From: Bacteroidia bacterium
Lineage (GTDB): Bacteria > Bacteroidota > Bacteroidia > SpSt-205
Direction of reading: 5' to 3'
Length of the DNA stretch: 64,000 nucleotides
Assembly (NCBI GenBank): GCA_025059535.1
Contig: JANXCX010000006.1
Location: 74,913-138,912, forward strand
Part shown: positions 16,500 to 25,642 of the stretch, in pieces
Layout: each line of letters starts with the position of its first letter
Numbering within the stretch: the stretch's first letter is position 1
Notes under the pieces: generated by a model
Seen by the model: only the letters and a program-made list of their open reading frames with translations
What the model was told of the DNA's origin: nothing
The model's database searches: none
Program-made: the position numbers and the translations under genes

Positions 16500-17907
16500 T
16501 CCCCCGGCTTTTGAGGGTGCTCTTAGGCACAAGGCTCGCCGTAAGCTCCGCTTCACACACCAGCTTGTCCTCCACGAAGGCCTTCCCCGCCATCTTACAA
16601 ATCCCCCGCCGCAGCTGAAGCATATCTAACCGAAATACCAGCTGATCTCCTGGTACCACCGGCTTCTTAAAGCGGGCCTTGTCTATGGCCAAAAAGTAGA
16701 CCCAGTAGTCTTGCGGATTTTCTACAATATTGAGGAAGAGAATTCCCCCCACTTGGGCCATGGCTTCCAGGATCAGCACGCCAGGCATAATGGGATTGTC
16801 CTCAAAATGACCTACGAAGAAGGGCTCGTTGATAGTGACATTTTTTATGCCAACGATGCTATCCTCGCTAAAGTAGGTAATGCGATCCACCAGCAGGAAG
16901 GGGTAACGATGCGGGAGTATCCGCCGAATGGCATGAATGTCAAATACTACGCCGCCTTGCGCGGGCGTTTTTTGGAAGCGCTGGATGATTTGCTTTTTCT
17001 GGATAAGCTTATGTAGAGTGCGAACAAACTCTATATTAGCGGCATGGCCGGGGCGCATGGCTACGATTTGCCCCCGCAAAGGCGCTCCTAAAAGCGTAAG
17101 GTCCCCAATCAGGTCTAAAAGCTTGTGCCGCGCCGGCTCATTCTCAAAGCGCAGCGGCGCATTTCCCAAAATTCCCTGCTCTACCACTTGAACGTCTGGA
17201 TAGCCAAAAAGCGCTCCGATGCGTTTGAGCTCCTCGGGCGTATATTCTCTATCTACGATAACTATGGCATTTTTGAGGGTACCGCCCCGAATAAGCCCGA
17301 GCCGGTGCAGCTCCTCTAGCTCGTATAGGAGGCAGAAGGTACGGGCTGGGGCCACTTCGGTAGGGAAATCTTCCCATTTTACCAGCGTAGCGGGCTGAAT
17401 GCCTAAAACCTGTGAGTTATAATCCACAATCACGGTTACACGGAAGCCCTCAAAAGGAAAGGCCGCAATATCTACGCCCCGCTCTTTATTCTGGTAATGC
17501 ACCGGTTCTTCTATGGCGTACAGATGTTGAGGTTCTTTTTGGGAGAGCAGGCCTACGCGCTGAATAGCTTCTACGAAGGGGAGGGCACTGCCATCCAGAA
17601 TCGGTATTTCGGGGCCCCAGACTTCAATTCGGGCGTTGGTTACGCCGGTCCCTGCCAAAGCCGCCAGAAGGTGCTCCACCGTATGCACCCGAACCCCCTC
17701 GCGTCCCAGGGTAGTGGAGCGCATGAAATTTACCACGTACTCCACACGCGCCGGAATCTCCACGGGCTGAGGCTGATCCATCCGCACAAATACATAGCCC
17801 GTATTCTCTGGGGCTGGCGAGACTACTACACGTACCGCTTCGCCAGTATGGAGACCTACCCCCTCAAATTCTATAGGCTCACGAAGGGTTTGCTGCTTCT
17901 GAAACAT
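16480..17907 (-). CDS. lpxC: Bifunctional UDP-3-O-acyl-GlcNAc deacetylase / 3-hydroxyacyl-ACP dehydratase
   Basis: LpxC-FabZ fusion characteristic of Bacteroidota, 475 residues. The LpxC half (1 to about 300) commits UDP-acyl-GlcNAc to lipid A synthesis and shows the zinc motif HTVEHLLAAL (His75, His79), the PILDGSALPF motif and HKLLDLIGDL. The FabZ half (about 315-465) dehydrates 3-hydroxyacyl-ACP and shows LPHRYPFLLVDRI and GHFEDNPIMPGVLILEAMAQ with the catalytic His and Glu. It follows lpxD after 3 nt. lpxA, commonly next in Bacteroidota, is absent; an ABC ATPase gene overlaps its 3' end instead. Confidence 0.96.
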   Translation of the reverse strand: MFQKQQTLREPIEFEGVGLHTGEAVRVVVSPAPENTGYVFVRMDQPQPVEIPARVEYVVNFMRSTTLGREGVRVHTVEHLLAALAGTGVTNARIEVWGPEIPILDGSALPFVEAIQRVGLLSQKEPQHLYAIEEPVHYQNKERGVDIAAFPFEGFRVTVIVDYNSQVLGIQPATLVKWEDFPTEVAPARTFCLLYELEELHRLGLIRGGTLKNAIVIVDREYTPEELKRIGALFGYPDVQVVEQGILGNAPLRFENEPARHKLLDLIGDLTLLGAPLRGQIVAMRPGHAANIEFVRTLHKLIQKKQIIQRFQKTPAQGGVVFDIHAIRRILPHRYPFLLVDRITYFSEDSIVGIKNVTINEPFFVGHFEDNPIMPGVLILEAMAQVGGILFLNIVENPQDYWVYFLAIDKARFKKPVVPGDQLVFRLDMLQLRRGICKMAGKAFVEDKLVCEAELTASLVPKSTLKSRGSVPNPS

Positions 17908-17910
17908 GGC

Positions 17911-18945
17911 CTAAGCCTTCTTTTCATTGAGAAGTTCTAGTATTTTCGGGTATAGTTCGGTAAGTTTGCGCATGACAGCTTCCATGAGCAGCTGCTGGCG
18001 AACCTCCTGAGCCGGTGCGCCGCGCCAGCCTTTGCCTGGGGTAGAGATAGACTTGGAGACCCCAGCCTGGGCGGTAATAGAGCTGCGGTCAGCCACATAT
18101 AAATGGTCCGCTATGCCGACTTGACCGCCGATTCGGCAGAAGGCCCCTATGGTAGAGCTGCCTGCGATACCCGACTGGGCCGCAATAGCTGTATGCGGCC
18201 CAATCCGAACATTATGACCGACTTGAATGAGATTATCCAGCTTCACACCCTGCTCTAAGCGGGTCTGACCCAGCGTAGCCCGATCAATGCAGGTATTTGC
18301 GCCCACTTCCACGTCATCCTCTATGACGACATGCCCGATTTGAGGTATGCGTTCATAAGGCCGACTCTCTCCCTTATAAAAGCCAAACCCATCCGCCCCC
18401 ACGACTGCCCCTGGATGAATGATACAATTCCGCCCTATTTTAGTCCCAGCCATAATTACGGCGTGGGGATACACAATCGTGCCTTCCCCAATTTCTACAT
18501 CGGCGCCAATGTAGGCAAAGGGGTAGATCCACACACGCTCCGCCAGACGTACATTTTGAGCGATATAGGCAAAGGCGCCTATATAGGTGGCTGAAGGTAC
18601 GACGGCAGTGGGATGGATAACTGCGTACGGCTCTCGGCCCCAACCTGGCAGAGGCGGCACTTTGTATCGCTGAACCAGTGAATAAAAGGCTTGCTCCGGC
18701 CGGCCTACATAGATCCAAGCCACATGGGAAGGCAAAGGCTTTTTCGGCGTAAAATCCTTAGAGAGGATGACCGCGCCTGCGCGCGTGGCGTACAGAAGGT
18801 TCTCGTACCGGCTATCCGAAAAAAAGGAAAGATCTTGCGGGCCCGCTTCTGCTAGGCTTGCAAACCCTGTAAGGATAATATCGCCGTTGCCCACTAGCTT
18901 CTCCGCACCTATTTCTTGGGCTATGGCTTTAGGTGTGAGATTCAT
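17911..18945 (-). CDS. lpxD: UDP-3-O-(3-hydroxyacyl)glucosamine N-acyltransferase
   Basis: Lipid A pathway acyltransferase acting after LpxC; 344 residues. N-terminal uridine-binding domain (LTPKAIAQEIGAEKLVGNGD), a central left-handed beta-helix of hexapeptide repeats (about 105-320, for example AYIGADVEIGEGTIVYPHAVI), and the catalytic His region GADGFGFY and DNLIQVGHNVRIG. The C-terminal helix (KLTELYPKILELLNEK) matches the ACP-binding end. It starts in a 4-bp overlap with the ftcD stop and is followed by lpxC-fabZ. Confidence 0.95.
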   Translation of the reverse strand: MNLTPKAIAQEIGAEKLVGNGDIILTGFASLAEAGPQDLSFFSDSRYENLLYATRAGAVILSKDFTPKKPLPSHVAWIYVGRPEQAFYSLVQRYKVPPLPGWGREPYAVIHPTAVVPSATYIGAFAYIAQNVRLAERVWIYPFAYIGADVEIGEGTIVYPHAVIMAGTKIGRNCIIHPGAVVGADGFGFYKGESRPYERIPQIGHVVIEDDVEVGANTCIDRATLGQTRLEQGVKLDNLIQVGHNVRIGPHTAIAAQSGIAGSSTIGAFCRIGGQVGIADHLYVADRSSITAQAGVSKSISTPGKGWRGAPAQEVRQQLLMEAVMRKLTELYPKILELLNEKKA

Positions 18946-20399
18946 AGACGCAGTTTTTGAAGGATTTCTTCTCGGAAGAAACGCCCTTGGAGCTCAATAT
19001 CGTGCCGCTCTTGGGCCAGCTCAGGCCACTGGCTTTGGTAGGCGAAGAGCGCCGCCCCTATGGTTTCCACCGTGCCATGCAGGAGATTGCTAAGAAGCAG
19101 TAGATGCTCTTTCTGGTCAGCGGATAGGGTTTCACTGATCTGACGCAGAAGGGCAAAGCCGCGCAGCACCTTTTTGCTGAGGGTGCGCAGGGCATCCAAG
19201 GCCAGATTAGGCTGCTGGAGCGCAAGGAGCACATCCTGCAATAGCTGGACGAATTCGCCGTGGGTGAAGGCATGCCGCGCCGGCAGCCCTGCGGCTAGGC
19301 GCGCCGCTAAGCTTAGGCCTAAGGCCGCCTGAACCCCCACCGCTACTGCCTCCGACAGCCCCCCATGCCGCTCGGCCAGCTGCCAAACAAGCTCCCGTAC
19401 CGAAAGCTCCCCCACATCCCATTTAGCCTCTGCGGCCCCAAACACCCATTCCGGCAGACGCTCCTCGGGACGAAAATCTTTGAGCATCAAAGAATGCACC
19501 GCCAGCTTGAGGAGCTCTTCCTTGCTCATGCCCTCCGACTTTTCCCCAGCCTTCTGGAGAAAATACGAGGCCGCTTCCAATAAGGCCCATTCAGGCAGAA
19601 GGCCTATTACTTCCACCTCTGTGACCCGTACGCCCAAGCCGCGTGCCAGCTCATCTATCCGCTCAAATACCTGATGGATGGGCATCTCGCGCAGATTGAC
19701 GATATTGACGCTTACTTGGGCAAAGCCTACTTCGGGTAAGAACCAGCCGAGGGCTTGCACATGCGGCAAGCCCCCGCCTGAGGCACGCACTTGCCGAGCG
19801 ATCTTGCGAGCTAGAGCCTCTGACTTGGTATTCAGGGTAAAATTGAGTGCCGCAATAAAGTCGCGCAGGCCTATAGCTGTAGCGCCTAGACGGGGATTGA
19901 AGACTACGGGCCCAAAGTCAGGTGCCCATTGAGGGTCTTTGAGGCGCTCAGCCAGTTTTTCGTAGCCGCCTTTCCGTAGATTCGGCAGCCAGCGGCGTTC
20001 GGGAAATTGCGCCGACTCGGCATACAGATAGACGGGCAGCCGAAATACATCCGCAATCACCTGGGCAAACTGCCGCACGCGCTCCCCAAGCCAATTTTTC
20101 TCTATCCCCCTATACGGCGTGAAGGGGCACACATCTACCGCACCTATGCGCGGGTGGAGGCCCTTATGCTGCCGCATGTCAATGTGCTTAGCGGCTAACT
20201 CATACCCTCGGCGCGCAGCTTCAAATACCGCCTCTGGCTCACCCCCAAAGGCCAAAACCGTTCTATTTACGGAAGCCCCCTGATCTACCGTTAAAATCTT
20301 TACCCCCTTTACGCCTCCTAGGTGTTCTACTAAGGCTTTGGCAAACTCGGGATTCTGCCCCTCGCTAAAATTAGGCGTACAAAGGAGCACAGGCTCCAT
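18942..20399 (-). CDS. ftcD: Glutamate formimidoyltransferase with divergent cyclodeaminase domain
   Basis: A 485-residue two-domain protein. The N-terminal formiminotransferase part (1 to about 300) is well conserved: CTPNFSEGQNPEF, HPRIGAVDVCPFTP, RKGGYEKLAERLKDP, and GATAIGLRDFIAALNFTL. It would move a formimino group to tetrahydrofolate. The C-terminal about 150 residues are all-helical and placed like the cyclodeaminase domain, but the Pro-Gly-Gly-Gly-Ser loop of active cyclodeaminases is not seen (region ERHGGLSEAVAVG). No other histidine degradation gene is nearby; it heads the lpxD-lpxC/fabZ operon behind a TAAGTTTG promoter element 5 nt upstream. Confidence 0.85.
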   Translation of the reverse strand: MEPVLLCTPNFSEGQNPEFAKALVEHLGGVKGVKILTVDQGASVNRTVLAFGGEPEAVFEAARRGYELAAKHIDMRQHKGLHPRIGAVDVCPFTPYRGIEKNWLGERVRQFAQVIADVFRLPVYLYAESAQFPERRWLPNLRKGGYEKLAERLKDPQWAPDFGPVVFNPRLGATAIGLRDFIAALNFTLNTKSEALARKIARQVRASGGGLPHVQALGWFLPEVGFAQVSVNIVNLREMPIHQVFERIDELARGLGVRVTEVEVIGLLPEWALLEAASYFLQKAGEKSEGMSKEELLKLAVHSLMLKDFRPEERLPEWVFGAAEAKWDVGELSVRELVWQLAERHGGLSEAVAVGVQAALGLSLAARLAAGLPARHAFTHGEFVQLLQDVLLALQQPNLALDALRTLSKKVLRGFALLRQISETLSADQKEHLLLLSNLLHGTVETIGAALFAYQSQWPELAQERHDIELQGRFFREEILQKLRL

Positions 20400-20404
20400 G
20401 CGGG

Positions 20405-20412
20405 CAAACTTA
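20405..20412 (-). promoter_or_regulatory. -7 element TAAGTTTG of the ftcD-lpx operon
   Basis: Ends 5 nt before ATG 20399, implying a leaderless or nearly leaderless mRNA for a six-gene operon. Confidence 0.6.
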
Positions 20413-20417
20413 CAAAA

Positions 20418-21953
20418 TCACAAGCGTATGCCACCTACAATAATATCGTCGGTTTGAGGCAGATTACCCTGCCAGCTCAGCAGCTCCGCTTCAAGGGCCT
20501 TAGCCTGTCCCTCCGCCGAAAGTGAAGACAGCCTAAGAAGAAGCTGCTTGAAGCGCTTACTCATATATTTTTTCCCCTGTGGCCCGCCAAATTGGTCAAT
20601 AAACCCATCTGAACTCATATAGAACCAGCTGCCGGGCGTAGGATCAATTACATGCAGGGTAAATACCTGTTCGGGCGAGGCCGAAGCGCCCCCTATACCT
20701 TTTCGATCGGCGGCGTACTCCTCTACCTCGCTCGCATCGGGGCGCGCTACCCAGAGGGGGCGATTAGCGCCGGCATAGAGCACCTGACGCGTAGCCAAAT
20801 CCACGCATATAAGCGCTATGTCCATCCCATCCTGAGATTTAGCGCCCGGGACATCCTGCCGCAAAGCGCGTCGCAAAAGCTTATGGGCCCGGCTCAGAAT
20901 TTCATCTGGTGAGCGCAATCCCTCCCCTAAAACCGCCTGGGTAAGCACCGAGGAGGAAATCATGGTCATGAGCGCGCCAGGTACCCCATGGCCAGTACAA
21001 TCCGCCACCCCCAAATAGCACTTCTCCTCTAAGGCCAAAAACCAGTAAAAGTCTCCACTCACCACATCCCGCGGGCGCCAAAAGATGAAACTCTCTGGAA
21101 AGTACTGACGAATAACCTCTATGGAAGCCGCCATCCCGCTTTGAATCCGAGCGGCATACTGGAGGCTCTCCTCAATTTCATGATTTTTACTTTCTATTAT
21201 TTTGTAGGCTTCTTCCAGCTTACGCCGGCTCTGCTCTACAAGGCTTTTCTCGTATTCGGCGCGTTCACGTTCTATGGCTAGGCGGAGCGCTGCGGCCTCC
21301 CGCTCCCGACGCTGCTCTTCTTCCCTTTTGCGGTCGGTTACATCGCGCAGGGTCAATAAATAGCCTTGGATGATAGGGTCTGTAAAAAGCGGCTGTCCGA
21401 TCCCTTCAAAAAATCGCCAATAGCCCTCCCGGTGCTGCAGGCGAACCGTAAAGAAAGCGGAGCTTTGCCGGCTGAATGCCCCTTCTACCAAAGGTTGGTC
21501 CTCCGGATGAAGGAGTTCCCGCAGCCTAAAGCCAGCCACTTGCGCCGAAGAGTATCCCAAGGTGCGCTGAATAGAAGGACTAGCGTAAAGGATTTGACCC
21601 GTGGGGCTTAAAATCAAGAACACGTCGGACGCATACTGGACAAGCGCCTTATAGCGGCCTTCTACTCGTAGGATTTCCTCCCGAGCCTGAAGCTCTACGA
21701 CTTCCTTATAGCGTACGACTTTTTGCCAAAGCTGCCACCCCCAGAAGATACCCCCTGCCCCTACGCTTAGCCAAAGGAAACCCAGTATGTACCCTGGAAG
21801 GTATGGCAGCCAGAAAAGCGTGCCCAGAAACCCCAGAAGCGCGACTAGCCCTATAGCGGCTATAAAAATCAGGAGCCCTCGTTTGAAGGAGAGGGGGCCT
21901 GCGCGGCGCTCAGGCCGCATGGCCGCTAAAACTACCTCCATCGCCCGCGCCAT
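20418..21953 (-). CDS. PAS domain SpoIIE-family serine phosphatase
   Basis: A 511-residue membrane-anchored PP2C-type phosphatase. Two transmembrane helices (about 25-48 and 52-72), a PAS sensor domain (about 105-210, with YASDVFLILSPTGQILYASP and LLHPEDQPL), a coiled coil (about 215-285), then a SpoIIE/PP2C domain (about 290-510) with GDFYWF, GVADCTGHGVPGALMTMI and YMSSDGFIDQFGG, holding the metal-binding aspartates. It likely dephosphorylates an anti-sigma-factor-antagonist-like partner in response to a signal. It follows the PorP/SprF-like gene after 1 nt, so it belongs to the surface-protein operon. Confidence 0.9.
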   Translation of the reverse strand: MARAMEVVLAAMRPERRAGPLSFKRGLLIFIAAIGLVALLGFLGTLFWLPYLPGYILGFLWLSVGAGGIFWGWQLWQKVVRYKEVVELQAREEILRVEGRYKALVQYASDVFLILSPTGQILYASPSIQRTLGYSSAQVAGFRLRELLHPEDQPLVEGAFSRQSSAFFTVRLQHREGYWRFFEGIGQPLFTDPIIQGYLLTLRDVTDRKREEEQRREREAAALRLAIERERAEYEKSLVEQSRRKLEEAYKIIESKNHEIEESLQYAARIQSGMAASIEVIRQYFPESFIFWRPRDVVSGDFYWFLALEEKCYLGVADCTGHGVPGALMTMISSSVLTQAVLGEGLRSPDEILSRAHKLLRRALRQDVPGAKSQDGMDIALICVDLATRQVLYAGANRPLWVARPDASEVEEYAADRKGIGGASASPEQVFTLHVIDPTPGSWFYMSSDGFIDQFGGPQGKKYMSKRFKQLLLRLSSLSAEGQAKALEAELLSWQGNLPQTDDIIVGGIRL

Positions 21954-21954
21954 A

Positions 21955-22974
21955 TCAGAAGGGCGGGAAAGGATACACCGTACCCCGCTCGCGGTAGCTA
22001 TAGCCTAATTGGTACTGGAGCATCACTTGGATACCGCCAAAAGCGGTAGGCGTTATGGTGCGCTGGGTAAGGAGCCCATAGGCTAGGCCTACGGTTAGGC
22101 CTTTGTGGAGGCTGAAGCCCGCTACCAGCGCATATTGATCGCGTGCGCGCAGAACCGCTCCCGCCAGTATGGAACCCAGCGGACGCGTAAACCAGTAGCC
22201 GCCTTCATAGAGCACAAATTCGGCCAGCAGAGAACCACCCAGCCATTCGCTTTGATTGGCGCGCGCGTAGAGTAGGCTTGCGGCGATTTGGAAAGGGGTC
22301 CGGGTAAAAAGGCGAGCTCCCCCCTGCACACACCAGAAAACCGAAAGACGCTCCGAACGGCGAACCAAAAGGCCTACCGCTGGCCGATTTATACGATTGA
22401 CCGAAAAGCCCAGAAAGGGCACCAGCTCCGTATTGCCGGGAATTTTCTGCGTCCGGAAGTATATAGCACCTATACCTATATCCGGGTGCCACTGGCTGAG
22501 GCTACCGAAAGCTTCCTGGGTAGGCTGACCGAATCCTCGTCCGTCGAATTGGTCTTCAAAGTAGAGGTCGGATGGCTCCACGCGCCGATTTACGGTGGCT
22601 ACACTAATTCCGGCACGCAGGTGGTCATATCGCACGCGCGCCCCCAAGGGGGCCTCATACGCCAGGCTAGCCCCTAACTTATAGGTACTCCAGCCAGCAG
22701 CTCGGTCTATCAAGACATACGTGCCTCCGCCTGCTGGCAACTCGCGCAGACGAAAAGGAAAATCTGCGCTAGCCCAGGTGGAACTCAGGTCGGCAAAACC
22801 GGTAGCGGGCCGAAAATGGTGAGTAGCCAAAAACCGAAAGCGTCCTTCCATTACGCCTGTCAGCGCGGGATTGAGGAGTTGGGGCTGCGCCCAGAACCCC
22901 AGTGGGAGCAGCTCCTGCCCCAAACCCTCAGTACACCAGATGCACCACGCCAGTGTACGTAACCAGACCTTCAT
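21955..22974 (-). CDS. PorP/SprF family type IX secretion system membrane protein
   Basis: A 339-residue outer-membrane beta-barrel-like protein. After the signal peptide comes the family N-terminus FWAQPQLLNPALTGVMEGRFRFLATHHFRP, followed by amphipathic beta strands with aromatic ends and a final strand IQVMLQYQLGYSY. PorP/SprF proteins work with the T9SS, and SprF homologues are needed for secretion of a particular SprB-like type B adhesin. Its 5' end overlaps the type B cargo gene just upstream by 47 bp, which fits a cargo-partner pair. Confidence 0.88.
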   Translation of the reverse strand: MKVWLRTLAWCIWCTEGLGQELLPLGFWAQPQLLNPALTGVMEGRFRFLATHHFRPATGFADLSSTWASADFPFRLRELPAGGGTYVLIDRAAGWSTYKLGASLAYEAPLGARVRYDHLRAGISVATVNRRVEPSDLYFEDQFDGRGFGQPTQEAFGSLSQWHPDIGIGAIYFRTQKIPGNTELVPFLGFSVNRINRPAVGLLVRRSERLSVFWCVQGGARLFTRTPFQIAASLLYARANQSEWLGGSLLAEFVLYEGGYWFTRPLGSILAGAVLRARDQYALVAGFSLHKGLTVGLAYGLLTQRTITPTAFGGIQVMLQYQLGYSYRERGTVYPFPPF

Positions 22975-25642
22975 ACGGCATTAAAATCACGGCACGATAG
23001 GAGTAGGTGCCTGGCTCTAGCGGCGTGCCATCTTTACCTTGACCTCGCCACTCCGAAAGGTTCTCACCTTCAAAAACCGCCTGCCCCCACCGGTCAAAAA
23101 TCTCCAGCCGACGGAACACAAAGCCCTCTTCCAACGGTAGAGGGCGGAATACGTCATTCTTACCATCTCCATTGGGCGAGAAGGCATTCGGCAGATAGAC
23201 CTGACGCGGTAGCACTTTGATGCAGTCTGTACAAATGTAAAAGTCTGAGCAGCCTACCTCGTTTTGCACAAAAAGGGCTATGGAATAGGTACCAGGGTTA
23301 CGATACTGGTAGGTAGGGGTAGCGGTACCACCTACAGGCTCACGCCCGGCCTCACCGAAGTTCCACACATAGCTCACCGCACCTTGCCCCGTATAAGCCA
23401 GCCGAATCTCAGGCTTATTCATCGTAAGCACGCAGGGAAACTGCGTACAAGGCTCGGTGATAGTAAAGGTAGCCGTGGGTGCCGCTAAAACTTCTACAGG
23501 CAATTGACTAAAGCTTTCGCACCCTTCCTTACGGGCATAGAGCGTAAAGGTATCGCGACCAACTGGCTGCTGGCCAGGATTGTAGGTAGGCCCGCTTTGG
23601 CGAAAGTAGGGGTTCGTAGGCGCTAATGGACCAGCCGCTTCCACCTGCGCAAGGCTACCTTCAAACCACCACAGCGTATCAATGCCTTCAGCTGGGACCG
23701 CCTGAAGCTGAAGGGCTACATTTTCGCAGGCCCTATTCGGTCCTACAATAGCCGGCGAAATGCCTGTAAGCACGAAGACCGAATCGGTATAAACCTGTCG
23801 GCCGCAATTTCCCACTACATTCCATCTAAAGCGTACCCAGCGGCCAGCATCCCCTGAAGTAGAGACGTAGTAGGTGCGCTGCTGATTAGGATCCGGGCTG
23901 AAAAAGCCCTGCCCATCGGTAGTCCAGTAGCCGCGTGTACCTACTGTGATGGTCCCCTGCAAGGGAACGCGACCACCCGGGCAGATTTGTGGCAGGCCTA
24001 CCTCTACCCGCCCTGCCGCATCACTGGCTTGAATGCCCAAAGTAAGGCAGAGGGTATCTTTTTCCCGCTCTCGGCAGGCCGAAAGATCCTCTTCGCGCAC
24101 TACCCAGCATATCTCTACATTCGGTGGATCGGCGGGGTCACTCACGTACGCGGAATTAGGCGCAGAGGGATCTATGAAGAAGCCGCGTCCATTGCGCGTA
24201 ATCCAGCGGCCACGCCCCTCGGCAGAAAGGTAAGACGTATCCCCCGCACAGATAGGGCTAGTAAGTCCGCGAAAATCCCGGCGCAGAAATTCACCCGAAA
24301 TCCTTACCTCCTCTGGCTCGCTATAAACCGTACAGCCGCCATAATGCACCCGAGCCCGAAGAGTTACTGAGCCGGGCTCTCTAAAAACTAGCACACATAT
24401 CGGCAGAGTAGCCCCTGTAACCTCATCCCCTAAATCCACCCAATTATTTCCTTGAAGGATTTGCCATCGCAGGCTATCAGGTGTAGCGGGCAGGTCCCTC
24501 AGGATAAAACTGACACTTTGGCCTATGCAAGCATTCCTTGGGATGGCTTGGGCCCGCCCTCCACTCGGGCAAGGGATTATGCGTATGGATTTTTGCGTCT
24601 GACCCCTACACGGGTTGCCCGGCACCTCATAAGTGGCCGTCAGCCACTCCGTGCGCGGCACAGGCCGATTGGAAGAAGGAGTGATCAAAATAGAATTGCC
24701 CGCATAGAAATTTCCCTCAAAAACCCAGCTCACATTACTGCCTGACGGCGTAAGGATATAGCTGTAACTACCTTGGGCATATATGGTATCCCGCCCAGCT
24801 ATGTAGTGCGGTCCCGAGGGTGCTATTACCTCACCCCCAAGGGCACCGTAAAGCTCCATACACCTACACTTTCTATAGCCACCCAGCACCTGAAGGGAAT
24901 AAATCCCTGGATGGTCAAACCTCACTTCCACAAGCGGACTCGGAGGAGAGTTGCAAAAAGTAGCTGCCCCGCCAAAACTGTACACAACCCGTGCGCAAAG
25001 GGTATCTAATAAACCTCCAATAACTTGGGTAACCTGTAGCGTACAGCGAGTGCCTTGGCAAATATTAGGCTGGCAGTCAAAATTATATTCAATTCCATTT
25101 GGTGGGGGCGGACATAAGGAAGCGAGGGTATCATGGCGCCAGGTTAGGCGGGGCTTCATGTCTTGCAGCGCTGAGTTCAGGACAGCGGCCGGCCCTGGCT
25201 CCCAAAGTAAGAGGCTGCGACGCTCAGACCCACAGGCTAAAAGAGGTACGCGAAAACCAATTAGGGTATCGCGCGCTTCAAGTATATCGCCCGGGGGTTG
25301 GAAGTTTGGCCGGCGTCGGATGGTAACATTTACGCGCGCGTGAGCGACCGCATAGGTAATAGGATCATAGTAGGAATCATCGTGAAACTTACGCACATGA
25401 ATCACGCGCGCTGCGGTGAAGTTGAGTACATCAGGATTGTAGAGGAAAGGGAAGTTAGAGCTGGCCAGTTCGTCTGGCACTATGCCATTCTCCGTGCGCT
25501 CAATTATAAGGTATATATCCAGAGAGTCAGGGGCAGCTGTATTGGGGTAAGCCTGATACTGCTGGAGGAAGCTAACCTGGTAGCGGGGCTCCTGCGCCAG
25601 AAGGAGTCCGAATAGAATGGGCCAAAAACGCCTAGGGCACAT
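22928..25642 (-). CDS. Large secreted adhesin-like protein with T9SS type B (CHU_C) sorting domain
   Basis: A 904-residue exported protein: short signal peptide (MCPRRFWPILFGLLLAQ), then many Cys-containing beta-sandwich modules with Ig/PKD-like character, including a PKD-type module near 735-810 (AVSYVWNFGEAG, YRNPGTYSIALFVQN). The C-terminal about 90 residues are a gliding-motility-type type B signal: VYLPNAFSPNGDGKNDVF, IFDRWGQAVFEG, PLEPGTYSYRAVI. It is expected to be secreted by T9SS and displayed at or released from the cell surface. ATG 25642 is chosen over TTG 25648. It overlaps the genes on both sides. Confidence 0.88.
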   Translation of the reverse strand: MCPRRFWPILFGLLLAQEPRYQVSFLQQYQAYPNTAAPDSLDIYLIIERTENGIVPDELASSNFPFLYNPDVLNFTAARVIHVRKFHDDSYYDPITYAVAHARVNVTIRRRPNFQPPGDILEARDTLIGFRVPLLACGSERRSLLLWEPGPAAVLNSALQDMKPRLTWRHDTLASLCPPPPNGIEYNFDCQPNICQGTRCTLQVTQVIGGLLDTLCARVVYSFGGAATFCNSPPSPLVEVRFDHPGIYSLQVLGGYRKCRCMELYGALGGEVIAPSGPHYIAGRDTIYAQGSYSYILTPSGSNVSWVFEGNFYAGNSILITPSSNRPVPRTEWLTATYEVPGNPCRGQTQKSIRIIPCPSGGRAQAIPRNACIGQSVSFILRDLPATPDSLRWQILQGNNWVDLGDEVTGATLPICVLVFREPGSVTLRARVHYGGCTVYSEPEEVRISGEFLRRDFRGLTSPICAGDTSYLSAEGRGRWITRNGRGFFIDPSAPNSAYVSDPADPPNVEICWVVREEDLSACREREKDTLCLTLGIQASDAAGRVEVGLPQICPGGRVPLQGTITVGTRGYWTTDGQGFFSPDPNQQRTYYVSTSGDAGRWVRFRWNVVGNCGRQVYTDSVFVLTGISPAIVGPNRACENVALQLQAVPAEGIDTLWWFEGSLAQVEAAGPLAPTNPYFRQSGPTYNPGQQPVGRDTFTLYARKEGCESFSQLPVEVLAAPTATFTITEPCTQFPCVLTMNKPEIRLAYTGQGAVSYVWNFGEAGREPVGGTATPTYQYRNPGTYSIALFVQNEVGCSDFYICTDCIKVLPRQVYLPNAFSPNGDGKNDVFRPLPLEEGFVFRRLEIFDRWGQAVFEGENLSEWRGQGKDGTPLEPGTYSYRAVILMPYEGLVTYTGVVHLVY

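Noticed and set aside
16480-17907. LpxC-FabZ fusion as a novel enzyme
   Set aside because: It is a known, characteristic Bacteroidota fusion.
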